From: Bacteroidales bacterium
GTDB taxonomy: Bacteria; Bacteroidota; Bacteroidia; Bacteroidales; UBA932
Direction of reading: 5' to 3'
Length of the DNA stretch: 64,000 bases
Assembly (NCBI GenBank): GCA_017560825.1
Contig: JAFZED010000001.1
Coordinates: forward strand, 27,949-91,948
Each line of letters begins with the position of its first letter. Positions within the stretch are counted from its first letter, which is position 1. The notes under the pieces are model-generated. The model saw only the letters and a list, made by a program, of their open reading frames with translations, had not been told where the DNA came from and searched no databases. Position numbers and translations under genes: made by a program. This document shows positions 17,860 through 27,122 of this stretch, in pieces.

Positions 17860-17885
17860 ACGGCCCGCCAATGTTGGCGGGCCGT
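17860..17885. terminator. Bidirectional terminator
   Basis: ACGGCCCGCCAA-TG-TTGGCGGGCCGT is a perfect 12-base stem between the convergent outer-membrane protein and acyl-CoA synthetase genes, followed by TCTTATATA. Confidence 0.85.
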
Positions 17886-17906
17886 TCTTATATATATATG
17901 GAAGGA

Positions 17907-19817
17907 TTAGAGCGACGCGAGATTCATCTTGTTCACGATGTTCTTTCCTTCCGGTGTGTATGCGTACTCCATATTTTCCTTGTACGCCTCCTCTACGCGG
18001 CCGCGTACGACCTTCATAGAGCTGTTGAGGAAGTGGTTCTGCTCTGTCCAAGGCTCTGGGAGGACGCAGACTGCAGCAGGAAGCCATCTTTCAGGGAACG
18101 CGCCGAAGAGACGGCCGCCCTTGCGGTACATATTGACCTCATCCTGGAGGAGCTCAAGCATCTTCACCTTAGCCTCTTCTGATGTCGGATCAAGACCGAG
18201 ATCCTTGGCGTAAGCCTTGAGGGCATCCTTGTTAGGAGTGATAAGGACGATTGTGTAAGGATCCTGGCTGTTGTGGAGGATAGCTCCGTCGATATATTTA
18301 GAGCTTTCAACGAGGTTCTCCTCGATTCCCTCCGGTGAATACTTCTCACCGTCAGCCGCGATAAGGAGAGACTTGAAACGTCCTACGACGTAGAGCATTT
18401 CTGCATCACGCATATATCCCATATCACCTGTGTGGAGCCATCCGTCAACCACTGTGTCAGCTGTCGACTTAGGGTTCTTCCAATAACCTGCCATCACGTT
18501 CTCACCCTTGATGCAGATCTCACCCTTCACACCGTATGGCTGTTCTACGCCGTCAGCGTCGAGGATCTTGATCTCCATTGGAGAAACGATCTTACCTGAC
18601 GATCCGAATATGTGTCTCTGAGGAGAGTTTGCAGAGATGATAGGTGTAGCCTCTGAAAGACCATAGCCCTGGTACATAGGGATACCGATTGCGTTGTAGT
18701 ACTTCTGGAGGTCGATGTCCAGGAGGGCACCGCCGCCTACGAAGAACTTCATCTTGCCGCCGAGACCCTGACGTACGCTTGAGAACACAAGCTTGTCAAA
18801 GAGCTTCACGAGAGGCCATCTGAAGATGTCCACGAACTGTGTACCCTTGTTGTAGCCTTCCTTATAGTAAGCGATTGCGTTGTTGAGTGCGAAATTGTAG
18901 AGTTTCTCCACTGTCGCGCCTTTCTTCTTGATGGCTGTCTCGATGCTCTTCTTGAAGTTCTTTGCAAGAGTAGGCACTGAGAGCATAACGTTAGGCTGGA
19001 ACTCCATAATACTTGGAGAGATGTTTCTCAAAGCCTCTTTTCCATTCTTTCCTGAAGGGACTGTACCGATGGAAGCACCGTATGACATCATTGTGTAGAA
19101 ACCTGCAACGTGTGCGAAGCAGTGGTCAAGAGGAAGGATGATGAGCATCTTGTCATTTTCCTCGATTCCGATTACAGAGTGAGCCTGCTCTACGTTTGCT
19201 GTGTAGTTTCTGTGAGTAAGGAGGATACCCTTAGGGTCTGCGGTTGTTCCTGATGTGTAGCTGATGTTTGCATAGTCATCAGGTCCGATTGATTTATATC
19301 TCTGGATGAACTGCTCTTCGTTCTCTGCGAGGAACTTGTCACCCATCTCCATAACTTCACCGATGTAGATCTCATTCTCCTTCATATCGTCCACCTGGTC
19401 GAAGAGGATTATCTTCTCTACCATAGGGCACTCCGGAAGGATGGTTCTGATCTTAGGAAGCTGGAACTTAGATGTGATCACATACTTTGAATCAGAGTGT
19501 TTTACTCTGAAGACAAGGTCATTAGCTTCGCCAAGCTTGATTGAGAGCGGCACATTGACTGCACCTGCATAGAGAACTCCGAGCTCTCCGATCACCCACA
19601 TATCGCGGCCCTCGCTAAGGTAAGAGATCTTCTCTCCCTTCTGAACACCGAGAGCCATAAGGCCTGCAGCAATACGCTTTGCCTTCTTCAAGGTCTCTTC
19701 ATAGGTGGTAGGCTCCCACACATTTGTATCAAGATTCTTTTCCCAAAGGAAAGGATTCTGGGAATACTTGGCAACGTACTTCTCAACGAAGTCGATGATT
19801 GTTATTCTTTCTGCCAT
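17907..19817 (-). CDS. Long-chain-type acyl-CoA synthetase (AMP-forming)
   Basis: A 636-residue ANL-superfamily enzyme. ATG at 19817 is chosen over an in-frame TTG two codons upstream. Motifs in order: the P-loop-like YTSGTTADPKG, the acyl-pocket GYGLSEATP, GWLHTGDMG, GRFKSLLIAADGEKYSP, and a C-terminal lysine region (SSMKVVRGR). It would activate fatty acids to acyl-CoA in the cytoplasm or at the inner membrane. Its length and the HCFAHVAGFYTMM stretch fit the bacterial long-chain (FadD15-like) group; chain length cannot be read. It lies 20 bases after the deoxynucleoside kinase, so probably co-transcribed, though no functional link is obvious. Confidence 0.9.
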   Translation of the reverse strand: MAERITIIDFVEKYVAKYSQNPFLWEKNLDTNVWEPTTYEETLKKAKRIAAGLMALGVQKGEKISYLSEGRDMWVIGELGVLYAGAVNVPLSIKLGEANDLVFRVKHSDSKYVITSKFQLPKIRTILPECPMVEKIILFDQVDDMKENEIYIGEVMEMGDKFLAENEEQFIQRYKSIGPDDYANISYTSGTTADPKGILLTHRNYTANVEQAHSVIGIEENDKMLIILPLDHCFAHVAGFYTMMSYGASIGTVPSGKNGKEALRNISPSIMEFQPNVMLSVPTLAKNFKKSIETAIKKKGATVEKLYNFALNNAIAYYKEGYNKGTQFVDIFRWPLVKLFDKLVFSSVRQGLGGKMKFFVGGGALLDIDLQKYYNAIGIPMYQGYGLSEATPIISANSPQRHIFGSSGKIVSPMEIKILDADGVEQPYGVKGEICIKGENVMAGYWKNPKSTADTVVDGWLHTGDMGYMRDAEMLYVVGRFKSLLIAADGEKYSPEGIEENLVESSKYIDGAILHNSQDPYTIVLITPNKDALKAYAKDLGLDPTSEEAKVKMLELLQDEVNMYRKGGRLFGAFPERWLPAAVCVLPEPWTEQNHFLNSSMKVVRGRVEEAYKENMEYAYTPEGKNIVNKMNLASL

Positions 19818-19837
19818 AATCAATTATAAGGTTTTAG

Positions 19838-20461
19838 TTACTGTTGGTTCGGGAAGAGTCCGAAAAGCTCTGCGTCGATCTTGTCAACGACTTCCTGGAA
19901 GTCCTCAGGTCTATTTTCGAACTTGATTCTGTCTACATCCAGGATAAGGAGGTTGTGCTTGTAGTCCTTGATCCAGTTCTCATAGCGCTCGTTGAGTCCT
20001 GTGATGTAGTCGATACGGATGCTCTTTTCGTACTCGCGGCCTCTCTTCTGGATCTGGCCGATGAGGTTAGGAATCGAGCTTCTGAGATAGATGAGCAGGT
20101 CAGGCGGATTTACAAGAGACATCATAAGGTCGAAAAGGTCCGAATAGTTTTCGAAATCCCTTGTGGACATAAGGCCCATTCCGTGAAGGTTAGGGGCGAA
20201 GATCCTCGCATCCTCGTAGATTGTACGGTCCTGGATGATAACCTCGTCAAGCTTCGATATGTCAACCACATCCTTGAAGCGCTTGTTGAGGAAATATACC
20301 TGAAGATTGAAGGACCATCTTTCCATATCCTCGTAAAAATCTGCGAGATACGGGTTATAGTCCACTGACTCGAACTTTGGAGTCCATCCGTAATGTGCGG
20401 CAAGCATCTTTGTAAGTGTCGTTTTTCCGCTGCCGATATTACCTGCGATAGCTATATGCAT
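19838..20461 (-). CDS. Deoxynucleoside kinase (deoxyadenosine/deoxyguanosine type)
   Basis: A 207-residue protein from ATG 20461, which directly precedes the P-loop (MHIAIAGNIGSGKTTLTK). The longer open frame upstream lies antisense to the metallo-hydrolase gene and is not real. The ERWSFNLQVYFLNKRFKD helix, the DRTIYEDARIF motif (DRS-like substrate Glu/Arg) and the lid region RGREYEKSI identify the dNK family, which salvages deoxynucleosides by 5'-phosphorylation with ATP. It heads a two-gene unit with the acyl-CoA synthetase and is divergent from the metallo-hydrolase. Confidence 0.88.
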   Translation of the reverse strand: MHIAIAGNIGSGKTTLTKMLAAHYGWTPKFESVDYNPYLADFYEDMERWSFNLQVYFLNKRFKDVVDISKLDEVIIQDRTIYEDARIFAPNLHGMGLMSTRDFENYSDLFDLMMSLVNPPDLLIYLRSSIPNLIGQIQKRGREYEKSIRIDYITGLNERYENWIKDYKHNLLILDVDRIKFENRPEDFQEVVDKIDAELFGLFPNQQ

Positions 20462-20593
20462 AGTTGTTAATATATTTTTGATTATTCCTGCTTTATCACC
20501 GGCCCCGCCTTCCGGCGGATTTCCACGTCGTCTTACCATCGTAAAACACGACATTTTTCCGGTAATATTCAGCAAAAATAACAAACCTTTTCG

Positions 20594-20601
20594 TATTTTT
20601 G
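20594..20601 (+). promoter_or_regulatory. -7 box of the metallo-hydrolase / uvrA unit
   Basis: TATTTTTG fits TAnnTTTG, 22 bases before the ATG at 20624. The 162-base divergent gap upstream also holds a small CCGCC-TTCC-GGCGG palindrome near 20508. Confidence 0.5.
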
Positions 20602-20623
20602 TATGTTTTAATGAATTATTTGA

Positions 20624-21286
20624 ATGATACATAAGGAATATTTCACCTTCAATGCCTTTCAGACACGCTGCAGCGTGATTTGGGATGAGGAAGGACACTG
20701 CGCCATTGCAGACCCTGGATTCGAGACTTCTGCAGAGAGAGACAGCCTCATCGGCTTTATCAATTCCAAGGGCCTCAAGCCTGTCTGCATCCTGCTTACA
20801 CACGGTCATTTTGACCACGTGCTCGGAACTGCCGAACTTTCCGCGACATACGGAGGGCTGCCTATATATATGCATCCGTCCGACAAGGTCACATTGGAGA
20901 ACAACTCCTATTTCTGCCGCTTCTTTGGCGCCCCTATGCCGGCAGCCTTCGAGACCACCGATGTGACAGAAGGTACTGAGATAAAGGTCGGAAGCCTGAC
21001 CTTTGAAGTCATCGAGACTCCAGGCCACACTCCCGGCGGAGTATGTTATCTTGAAAGAGAGAGCAAGTATATGCTCAGCGGCGACACGCTTTTTGCAGGA
21101 GCGATCGGACGCACAGACCATCCGGGAGGCGACTATGACGCCATTATTAAGAGTATCCTGGAGAAACTCGTTGTGCTGGACGGCGAGATCGAGGTGGTTC
21201 CGGGACACGGACCGACATCTTCGATAGCCGAGGAAGGAATGACCAATCCTTTCCTTATGCCTTTCAACGAGCCTTACGAAGAATAG
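20624..21286 (+). CDS. Metallo-beta-lactamase-fold hydrolase (glyoxalase II-like)
   Basis: A 220-residue protein with the metal-binding motif THGHFDHV (HxHxDH) near residue 59, then TPGHTPGG, SGDTLF and a final PGHGPTS, the standard set of ligands for a two-metal MBL site. The small size and sequence resemble YcbL/GloB-type hydrolases acting on thioesters such as S-lactoylglutathione-like compounds. The true substrate is unknown. Its stop overlaps a possible GTG of the uvrA frame, and uvrA's ATG is 24 bases downstream, so the two are probably one transcript. Confidence 0.88.
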   Translation: MIHKEYFTFNAFQTRCSVIWDEEGHCAIADPGFETSAERDSLIGFINSKGLKPVCILLTHGHFDHVLGTAELSATYGGLPIYMHPSDKVTLENNSYFCRFFGAPMPAAFETTDVTEGTEIKVGSLTFEVIETPGHTPGGVCYLERESKYMLSGDTLFAGAIGRTDHPGGDYDAIIKSILEKLVVLDGEIEVVPGHGPTSSIAEEGMTNPFLMPFNEPYEE

Positions 21287-21309
21287 TGAGTTTTCCAAAA
21301 AGTTTCCAA

Positions 21310-24063
21310 ATGGAGAAGAAGAACGATTATATAGAGATTGTCGGAGCCAAGGCGCACAACCTTAAGGGAGCGTCGCTTTCCATTCCACGCGACAGTTTCG
21401 TCGTCGTGACGGGACTCAGCGGAAGCGGAAAGTCCTCCCTCGCCTTCGACACGATCTACGCCGAAGGTCAGAGGAGATATATGGACACTCTCTCCACATA
21501 TGCCAAGCACTTTATGGGCATATTGGAAAAGCCTGAGGTCGAGTCCATTACAGGACTCAGCCCCATCATTGCCATAGAGCAGAAGACCACCGGCAACAAC
21601 CCGCGTTCGACCGTCGGAACAATCACCGAAATATACGACTTCCTGCGTCTGCTGTACGCCAGGGCGTCGACCGCATATTCCCCTCACACAGGGAAGGAGA
21701 TGACCAGGTACACCGATGACCAGATCGTCTCCCTCATTATGGAAAAATATGACGGACGCAAGTGTTACCTGCTTGCTCCTATCGTAAGAGGACGAAAAGG
21801 ACATTACAAGGAGCTTCTGGAGCAGATGCGCAAGCGCGGCTACACCCAGGTAAGGATAGACGGCGAGCTGCACGAACTTAACGAAGTGACAGCGCTTGAC
21901 CGTTACAAGGCCCATTTCATCGAGCTTGTGATAGACCGCCTGAAGCCTGCGGCAAAAGATGAGAAGCGCATCAAATCGTCTGTAATGTCAGCCCTCAACC
22001 ACGGCAAGGGCTCGCTTGCCACTATGGACATGGAGACAGGAGAAGTGCAGCATTTCTCAAAGCATCTGATATGTCCTGACACAGGGCTTTCACTTCCCGA
22101 GCCAGCCCCACATTCATTCTCATTCAACTCTCCTCAGGGCTATTGTCCTCACTGCAAAGGACTTGGAATGATAGTGGATGTAAACATGGACACCATCATC
22201 CCTAACCGCTCGGTTTCCATTGCGGACGGAGCCATAGTGCCGTTGGGAAAGATACGAGAGACAAAGAAATTTGATGTAGTCCGTTCCATCGCCCGCAAGT
22301 ACAACTTCTCGCTGTACGATCCGGTCGAGGAACTCCCTGACGAGATCGTTTCTCTGATTGTGTTCGGATCCGACGAACTTTTCAGAGTCGGTGAAGGAGC
22401 CTCGTCCGAGATGGTTTCCTACTCAGGTGTAGTGGGAGACATCAACGAAAAGATCGTGTGTCCTACCTGTGGAGGAACACGACTCAACAAAGACACCACT
22501 TACTTCAAGATAGACGGAAAGACCATCTCTGAGGTAGCTGCGATGGAGATCAGCCAGCTGAAGGAATGGTTCTACTCTCTGGACACAGTGCTTGGAAAAC
22601 GCGAAAGCCTCATTGCCAGAGACATACTCAAAGAACTCAAGGACAGGGTGACATTCCTGCTCGATGTAGGACTGGACTACCTTTCACTCGACCGTGCGAC
22701 TGCTTCATTGTCAGGCGGCGAGAGCCAGCGTATCCGTCTGGCTACCCAGATCGGTTCGAAGCTCGTAAACGTGCTTTATATCCTTGATGAGCCAAGCATC
22801 GGACTTCATCAGAGAGACAACAGAAAGCTGATCGCATCGCTCAAGAAGCTTCGTGACGAAGGCAACTCCGTGATGGTAGTCGAGCACGATGCAGAGACAA
22901 TGATGGCTGCTGATTGGCTAGTTGATGTCGGTCCCGGAGCCGGACAGGAGGGAGGAAAGATCTGCTACAGCGGCCCTCTGAACGAGATTGACAAAGCTTC
23001 TTCCATCACACTGGACTACCTCAAGGGTCTGAAATCCATAGAGGTTCCGGAAAGCAGGCGCACCGGCAACGGCCTGACCCTCGGAATCCGTGGAGCACGA
23101 GGCAACAACCTCAAGAATGTGGATGTGGACTTCCCTCTGGGAATGTTCATCGGAATCAGCGGAGTCAGCGGCAGCGGCAAGTCGTCGCTCATCAATGAGA
23201 CGCTGATGCCTGTCCTGAAGAACCGTTTCTACAACGCCAAGCTCCAACCGCTGCCGTACGACGAGATCATCGGAGTGGAGAACATCGACAAGCTCATCGA
23301 GATCGACCAGAGCCCTATCGGACGTACGCCACGAAGCAACCCTGCGACATTTACCGGAGTGTTCAATGACATCAGAAACCTCTTTGAGGCGACTCCGGAC
23401 GCCAAGGTCCGCGGATTCAAGGCCGGAAGGTTCTCGTTCAATGTAGCGGGAGGACGATGCGAAGAGTGCAAGGGCGCAGGAATCAAGGTCATCGAAATGA
23501 ACTTCCTGCCATCGGTCAACGTCGTGTGCAGCGAATGCCGCGGCCGCAGGTACAAGAACGACACACTGGCAGTAAAATACAAGGGAAAGAACATCAACGA
23601 TGTGCTGGAAATGCCTATCAGCGAGGCCTATGAGTTCTTCCAGAATATACCGACCATAGCACCGAAGCTCAAGGCACTCGTGGATGTGGGACTTGGTTAT
23701 GTACAGCTGGGTCAGTCAGCTGTAACCTTGTCAGGAGGCGAAAGCCAGAGAATGAAGCTGGCAGCTGAGCTTGCACGAAAAGGTACAGGCAACACCTTGT
23801 ACATCTTGGACGAACCCACAACCGGTCTGCACTTCGAGGACATCAAGATCCTGCTTGGAGTGCTCAAACAGCTTGTAGACCAAGGAAATACAGTAATCAT
23901 CATCGAGCACAACCTTGACGTGCTCAAATCAGTGGACTACATCTTTGATATGGGTCCGGAAGGCGGAAAGGCAGGAGGATTGATAGTTGCGCAGGGTACT
24001 CCGGAGCAGCTGACCAAAGAACCTGCGTCCGTAACAGGACCTTTCCTCAAGGAAATATTATAA
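21310..24063 (+). CDS. uvrA: Excinuclease ABC subunit A
   Basis: A 917-residue protein; ATG 21310 is preferred to a GTG at 21286. Two ABC ATPase halves are seen: Walker A motifs GLSGSGKSS and GVSGSGKSS, signature motifs [12 protein letters not shown] and [12 protein letters not shown], Walker B motifs [11 protein letters not shown] and [11 protein letters not shown]. The C-terminal zinc finger is complete (CEECKGAG ... CSECRG). In the first zinc finger the leading pair reads CPDTG, so its second cysteine is Thr, while the trailing CPHCKG pair is intact. UvrA recognises bulky DNA lesions as a dimer and loads UvrB. It is followed 13 bases later by a nucleoside-kinase-like gene. Confidence 0.96.
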   Translation: MEKKNDYIEIVGAKAHNLKGASLSIPRDSFVVVTGLSGSGKSSLAFDTIYAEGQRRYMDTLSTYAKHFMGILEKPEVESITGLSPIIAIEQKTTGNNPRSTVGTITEIYDFLRLLYARASTAYSPHTGKEMTRYTDDQIVSLIMEKYDGRKCYLLAPIVRGRKGHYKELLEQMRKRGYTQVRIDGELHELNEVTALDRYKAHFIELVIDRLKPAAKDEKRIKSSVMSALNHGKGSLATMDMETGEVQHFSKHLICPDTGLSLPEPAPHSFSFNSPQGYCPHCKGLGMIVDVNMDTIIPNRSVSIADGAIVPLGKIRETKKFDVVRSIARKYNFSLYDPVEELPDEIVSLIVFGSDELFRVGEGASSEMVSYSGVVGDINEKIVCPTCGGTRLNKDTTYFKIDGKTISEVAAMEISQLKEWFYSLDTVLGKRESLIARDILKELKDRVTFLLDVGLDYLSLDRATASLSGGESQRIRLATQIGSKLVNVLYILDEPSIGLHQRDNRKLIASLKKLRDEGNSVMVVEHDAETMMAADWLVDVGPGAGQEGGKICYSGPLNEIDKASSITLDYLKGLKSIEVPESRRTGNGLTLGIRGARGNNLKNVDVDFPLGMFIGISGVSGSGKSSLINETLMPVLKNRFYNAKLQPLPYDEIIGVENIDKLIEIDQSPIGRTPRSNPATFTGVFNDIRNLFEATPDAKVRGFKAGRFSFNVAGGRCEECKGAGIKVIEMNFLPSVNVVCSECRGRRYKNDTLAVKYKGKNINDVLEMPISEAYEFFQNIPTIAPKLKALVDVGLGYVQLGQSAVTLSGGESQRMKLAAELARKGTGNTLYILDEPTTGLHFEDIKILLGVLKQLVDQGNTVIIIEHNLDVLKSVDYIFDMGPEGGKAGGLIVAQGTPEQLTKEPASVTGPFLKEIL

Positions 24064-24076
24064 AATCCTCATCCAT

Positions 24077-25750
24077 ATGGAAGAAATCAGAATCTATTGC
24101 GAGAACACATCCGCCTATGTCGATGTGGCTTTCGGCGCAGCCCTCAATGAGATCGCACCGGAAGGCAGCATTGCAGCACTTGTAGACAACAAGCTCAAAT
24201 CGCTGGAGTACAGGATCATCTCACCGCATAATGTAAGGTTCGTGGACTATGGCCATCCTGACGGAAGGAGAACCTACGTCCGCTCATTGAGTTTCGTGCT
24301 TCAGAATGTGGTAAGGGAGATGTTCCCGGACAAGGTGCTTTCTATTGATTACTCTCTTCCAAGCGGTCTCTACTGCGAGATCCGTGAGAACACTTCACAG
24401 GAGGACGGCAGACCTAAGGTGTACTTTGTCACCGACGAAGAAATCGCCGCCATTAAGGTACGGATGAGAGAAATTGTCGAGGCTGACCTCCCGTTCACCA
24501 AGAAGATGCTGAGCCTTGAAGAAACTGTAAAGGTCTACACTGGGAACAGACAGAAAGAAAAGGCAAATCTTGCGAAAACACTCGGAAGATTCAACTACAG
24601 CGTGTACTACCTTGATGGACAAGCTGATACATTTTACGGTCCGCTTGCTCCTTCTACAAGATTCCTCAAGACATTTGACCTGATGGGTTACAACGACGGA
24701 TTCTGCCTGCAGTACCCGATGGACGGAAGTCCGGACAAGGTACTGTCTATGAAACGACAGTCCAAGCTGGCAAATGCTCTCAAGGAACATTCAGACTGGT
24801 GCCACATACAGGGAGTCGGAGGAGTGGGAGCACTCAATGAAAGGGTACTCAACGGAAAGATCATTGAACTTATAAATCTGTCAGAAGCATTCCAGGAGAA
24901 AAAATTTGCTGACATCGCCAAGCAGATCTATGACAGAAGGGGAAGCGTGAAGATCGTGTTCATCGCAGGCCCGTCCAGCAGCGGCAAGACTTCGTCGTCA
25001 AAGCGTCTCGCGCTCCAGTGCCGCAACCTCGGCCTCAACCCTAAGGTCATAGAACTGGACAATTACTTCGTCGAGCGCGAACAGACTCCGCGCGACGAAA
25101 ACGGAGAATACGACTTCGAATGTCTGGGTGCAATGGACCTCAAGCTCCTGGGAGAACAATTGAATGCACTTCTGGAAGGCAAGGAAGTGGAGATACCGCG
25201 CTTTGACTTCAAGGAAGGCAGGAAATTATTCGAAGGAAAGATGATGCATCTGCAGGACAAGGACATCCTCATAATGGAAGGAATCCACGCCCTGAATCCT
25301 GCAATGATACCGGATGTAGACAGCTCTAAAGTGTTCAGAGTCTATGTTTCTGCACTTACATCACTCTCACTGGACGAGAATAACAACATCTCCACTTCCG
25401 ACAACCGAATGCTCAGGAGAATGATCCGCGACAACCGCACAAGAGGCATCATCCCAGAGGAGACCATCACAAGATGGGCAAGCGTGCGCCGCGGAGAGAA
25501 CAGAAACATCTTCCCGTTCCAGGAAAATGCGGACGCCGTCCTTAATTCAGCCCATATATTTGAGCTTCCTATATTGAAATACTATGCTGAGCCTCTGCTG
25601 CGCCGTATAGCGCCTTCGTCACCGGCATTTGTCGAGGCGGCGAGAATGTTGAAATTTCTTGACAGCATCACAGCTCTAAGTCCAGCTGAAATTGCAGCTG
25701 TACCTCCAACTTCTATCTTAAGGGAATTTATTGACGGTCAGACACTTTAA
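24077..25750 (+). CDS. Uridine-kinase-like nucleoside kinase with N-terminal ThrRS-like region
   Basis: A 557-residue protein. The first 60 residues resemble a TGS domain, and residues 60-260 resemble the editing-type region of threonyl-tRNA synthetase, including HxxxH-like DYGHPDGRRTYVRS. From about residue 290 a phosphoribulokinase/uridine-kinase domain begins with the P-loop IAGPSSSGKTSSSKR, then ELDNYFVERE and ILIMEGIHALNP. This combined architecture is widespread in Bacteroidetes and Firmicutes. Phosphorylation of a nucleoside is the expected reaction; its substrate is unsettled. Its stop is one base from the stop of the convergent CoA-transferase, with no room for a terminator between them. 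Confidence 0.85.
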   Translation: MEEIRIYCENTSAYVDVAFGAALNEIAPEGSIAALVDNKLKSLEYRIISPHNVRFVDYGHPDGRRTYVRSLSFVLQNVVREMFPDKVLSIDYSLPSGLYCEIRENTSQEDGRPKVYFVTDEEIAAIKVRMREIVEADLPFTKKMLSLEETVKVYTGNRQKEKANLAKTLGRFNYSVYYLDGQADTFYGPLAPSTRFLKTFDLMGYNDGFCLQYPMDGSPDKVLSMKRQSKLANALKEHSDWCHIQGVGGVGALNERVLNGKIIELINLSEAFQEKKFADIAKQIYDRRGSVKIVFIAGPSSSGKTSSSKRLALQCRNLGLNPKVIELDNYFVEREQTPRDENGEYDFECLGAMDLKLLGEQLNALLEGKEVEIPRFDFKEGRKLFEGKMMHLQDKDILIMEGIHALNPAMIPDVDSSKVFRVYVSALTSLSLDENNNISTSDNRMLRRMIRDNRTRGIIPEETITRWASVRRGENRNIFPFQENADAVLNSAHIFELPILKYYAEPLLRRIAPSSPAFVEAARMLKFLDSITALSPAEIAAVPPTSILREFIDGQTL

Positions 25751-25751
25751 A

Positions 25752-27044
25752 CTACTTCAGGCTCAGGAATGAGTGACCGAAACGTGCTACGGCCTCGCGC
25801 TCGAGGTCCTCGCGCACCGAAGGGTGTGCGATGGATATGAGAGCGCGGGCGCGTTCTGCCAGAGTCTTTCCTCTGAGAGACGCCACACCGTACTCAGTCA
25901 CGATGTGCTGTATCATATGGCGTGTAGTCACTACTCCGGCTCCTTCGGTAAGTACAGGCTTGATCTTGGACACACCCTTTTCTGTCATAGAAGGAATTGC
26001 AATAAAGGTCTTTCCTCCTTCCGACAAGGATCCTCCATACATAAAGTCGTGCTGTCCTCCTACACCGGATATGATACGGGTTCCAACAGAATCGGCACAC
26101 ACCTGACCTGTCAGATCCACTTCTACAGCTGAATTTATGGCCATAACCTTAGGATTCTGGGCTATACGGAAAGGAGCATTGGTCCAGGCTACATCCTTGA
26201 GCAGGAGATCTTCCCTATAATTCATATAATCATACAGTCTGCGGGATCCGAGAGCCAAAGAGGCAATGGAAACTCCAGGACAGACCTTCTTGCAGGAGTT
26301 GTCGATCACACCGCTCTCCAGAAGCGGAAGCACGCCGTCTGTCAAGGCCTCTGTATGAAGGCCGAGGTGATGGTGATCCTTGAGAGCAGAGAGCACAGCA
26401 TTAGGAATGCCGCCCACACCTATCTGGAGCGTTGCTCCGTCAGGAATCATCTCTGCAATATATCGTCCGATGGCAGTGTCGATCTCTGTCGGAACAGCTG
26501 TCGGCACCTCCACAAGAGGGTCATCCACCTCAACGGCAGCATCTATTCTTGAAACGTGAATCAAGGCGTCACCGTAAGAGAAAGGCATAGACTTGTTCAC
26601 CTGCACTATGACCTTGCGGGCGCACTCTGTTGCAGAGACAGCAAGGTCTGCGGAGATTCCGTACGAGCAGTAACCTTCTGCATTCGGCGGAGAAACATTC
26701 AGAAAGACTGCATCAAGAGGCAGGGTCCCGTCACGGAAAAGCCCTGGAATCTCCCCCAGAAACGCAGGGATTGTCGAACCATAACCTGCTGCAAGCCACT
26801 TCCTTATGTTATTAGCTACAAAGAGACTCTTTACATTGAAGGAGTCTTTGTACTCGGGCTTGCAATATGGAGCTTCGCAGCGCCCCACAGCAAAGGCAGC
26901 ATATATGGTGACATCGCGCAGCTCGCTGCCTCTGTCAGCGAGGGCCTGCGAGAGCACCTCCGGTATGGAGGTGCTTCCCTGTATATATATACTTTCGCCT
27001 GAATTTATCAATTGTACGGCCTCGGCCGGTGAAACGTATCTCAT
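25752..27044 (-). CDS. Acetyl-CoA hydrolase/transferase family CoA-transferase
   Basis: A 430-residue protein with both halves of the family: the N-terminal YIQGSTSIPEVLSQAL and the SPPNAEGYCSYG loop, then the C-terminal GATLQIGVGGIPNAVL and LHTEALTDG, the latter holding the probable catalytic glutamate, and GVGGQHDFMYGG. It most resembles 4-hydroxybutyrate or butyrate:acetate CoA-transferases, which swap CoA between acetate and short-chain acyl-CoAs in fermentation. Exact acyl substrate is not readable. The gene follows an aminotransferase by 78 bases containing a hairpin, and converges on the nucleoside-kinase gene with a one-base gap. Confidence 0.85.
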   Translation of the reverse strand: MRYVSPAEAVQLINSGESIYIQGSTSIPEVLSQALADRGSELRDVTIYAAFAVGRCEAPYCKPEYKDSFNVKSLFVANNIRKWLAAGYGSTIPAFLGEIPGLFRDGTLPLDAVFLNVSPPNAEGYCSYGISADLAVSATECARKVIVQVNKSMPFSYGDALIHVSRIDAAVEVDDPLVEVPTAVPTEIDTAIGRYIAEMIPDGATLQIGVGGIPNAVLSALKDHHHLGLHTEALTDGVLPLLESGVIDNSCKKVCPGVSIASLALGSRRLYDYMNYREDLLLKDVAWTNAPFRIAQNPKVMAINSAVEVDLTGQVCADSVGTRIISGVGGQHDFMYGGSLSEGGKTFIAIPSMTEKGVSKIKPVLTEGAGVVTTRHMIQHIVTEYGVASLRGKTLAERARALISIAHPSVREDLEREAVARFGHSFLSLK

Positions 27045-27064
27045 TGTCGTTGAATGTTTTATAT

Positions 27065-27098
27065 TGAATCACCTGCGGCAGATGGAGCAGGTAATTCA
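27065..27098. promoter_or_regulatory. Hairpin between aminotransferase and CoA-transferase genes
   Basis: TGAATCACCTGC and GCAGGTAATTCA form a 12-base stem with one wobble-type mismatch and a 10-base loop. It is 21 bases before the CoA-transferase ATG, with no T-run on the minus strand, so regulation or mRNA stability is likelier than termination. Confidence 0.5.
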
Positions 27099-27122
27099 GT
27101 GTAAGTACTTGAAAGTCAGATA

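Noticed and set aside
20462-21298. Long N-terminal extension of the deoxynucleoside kinase frame
   Set aside because: It is antisense to the clearly coding metallo-hydrolase gene and lacks any motif. The kinase P-loop begins right after the ATG at 20461.
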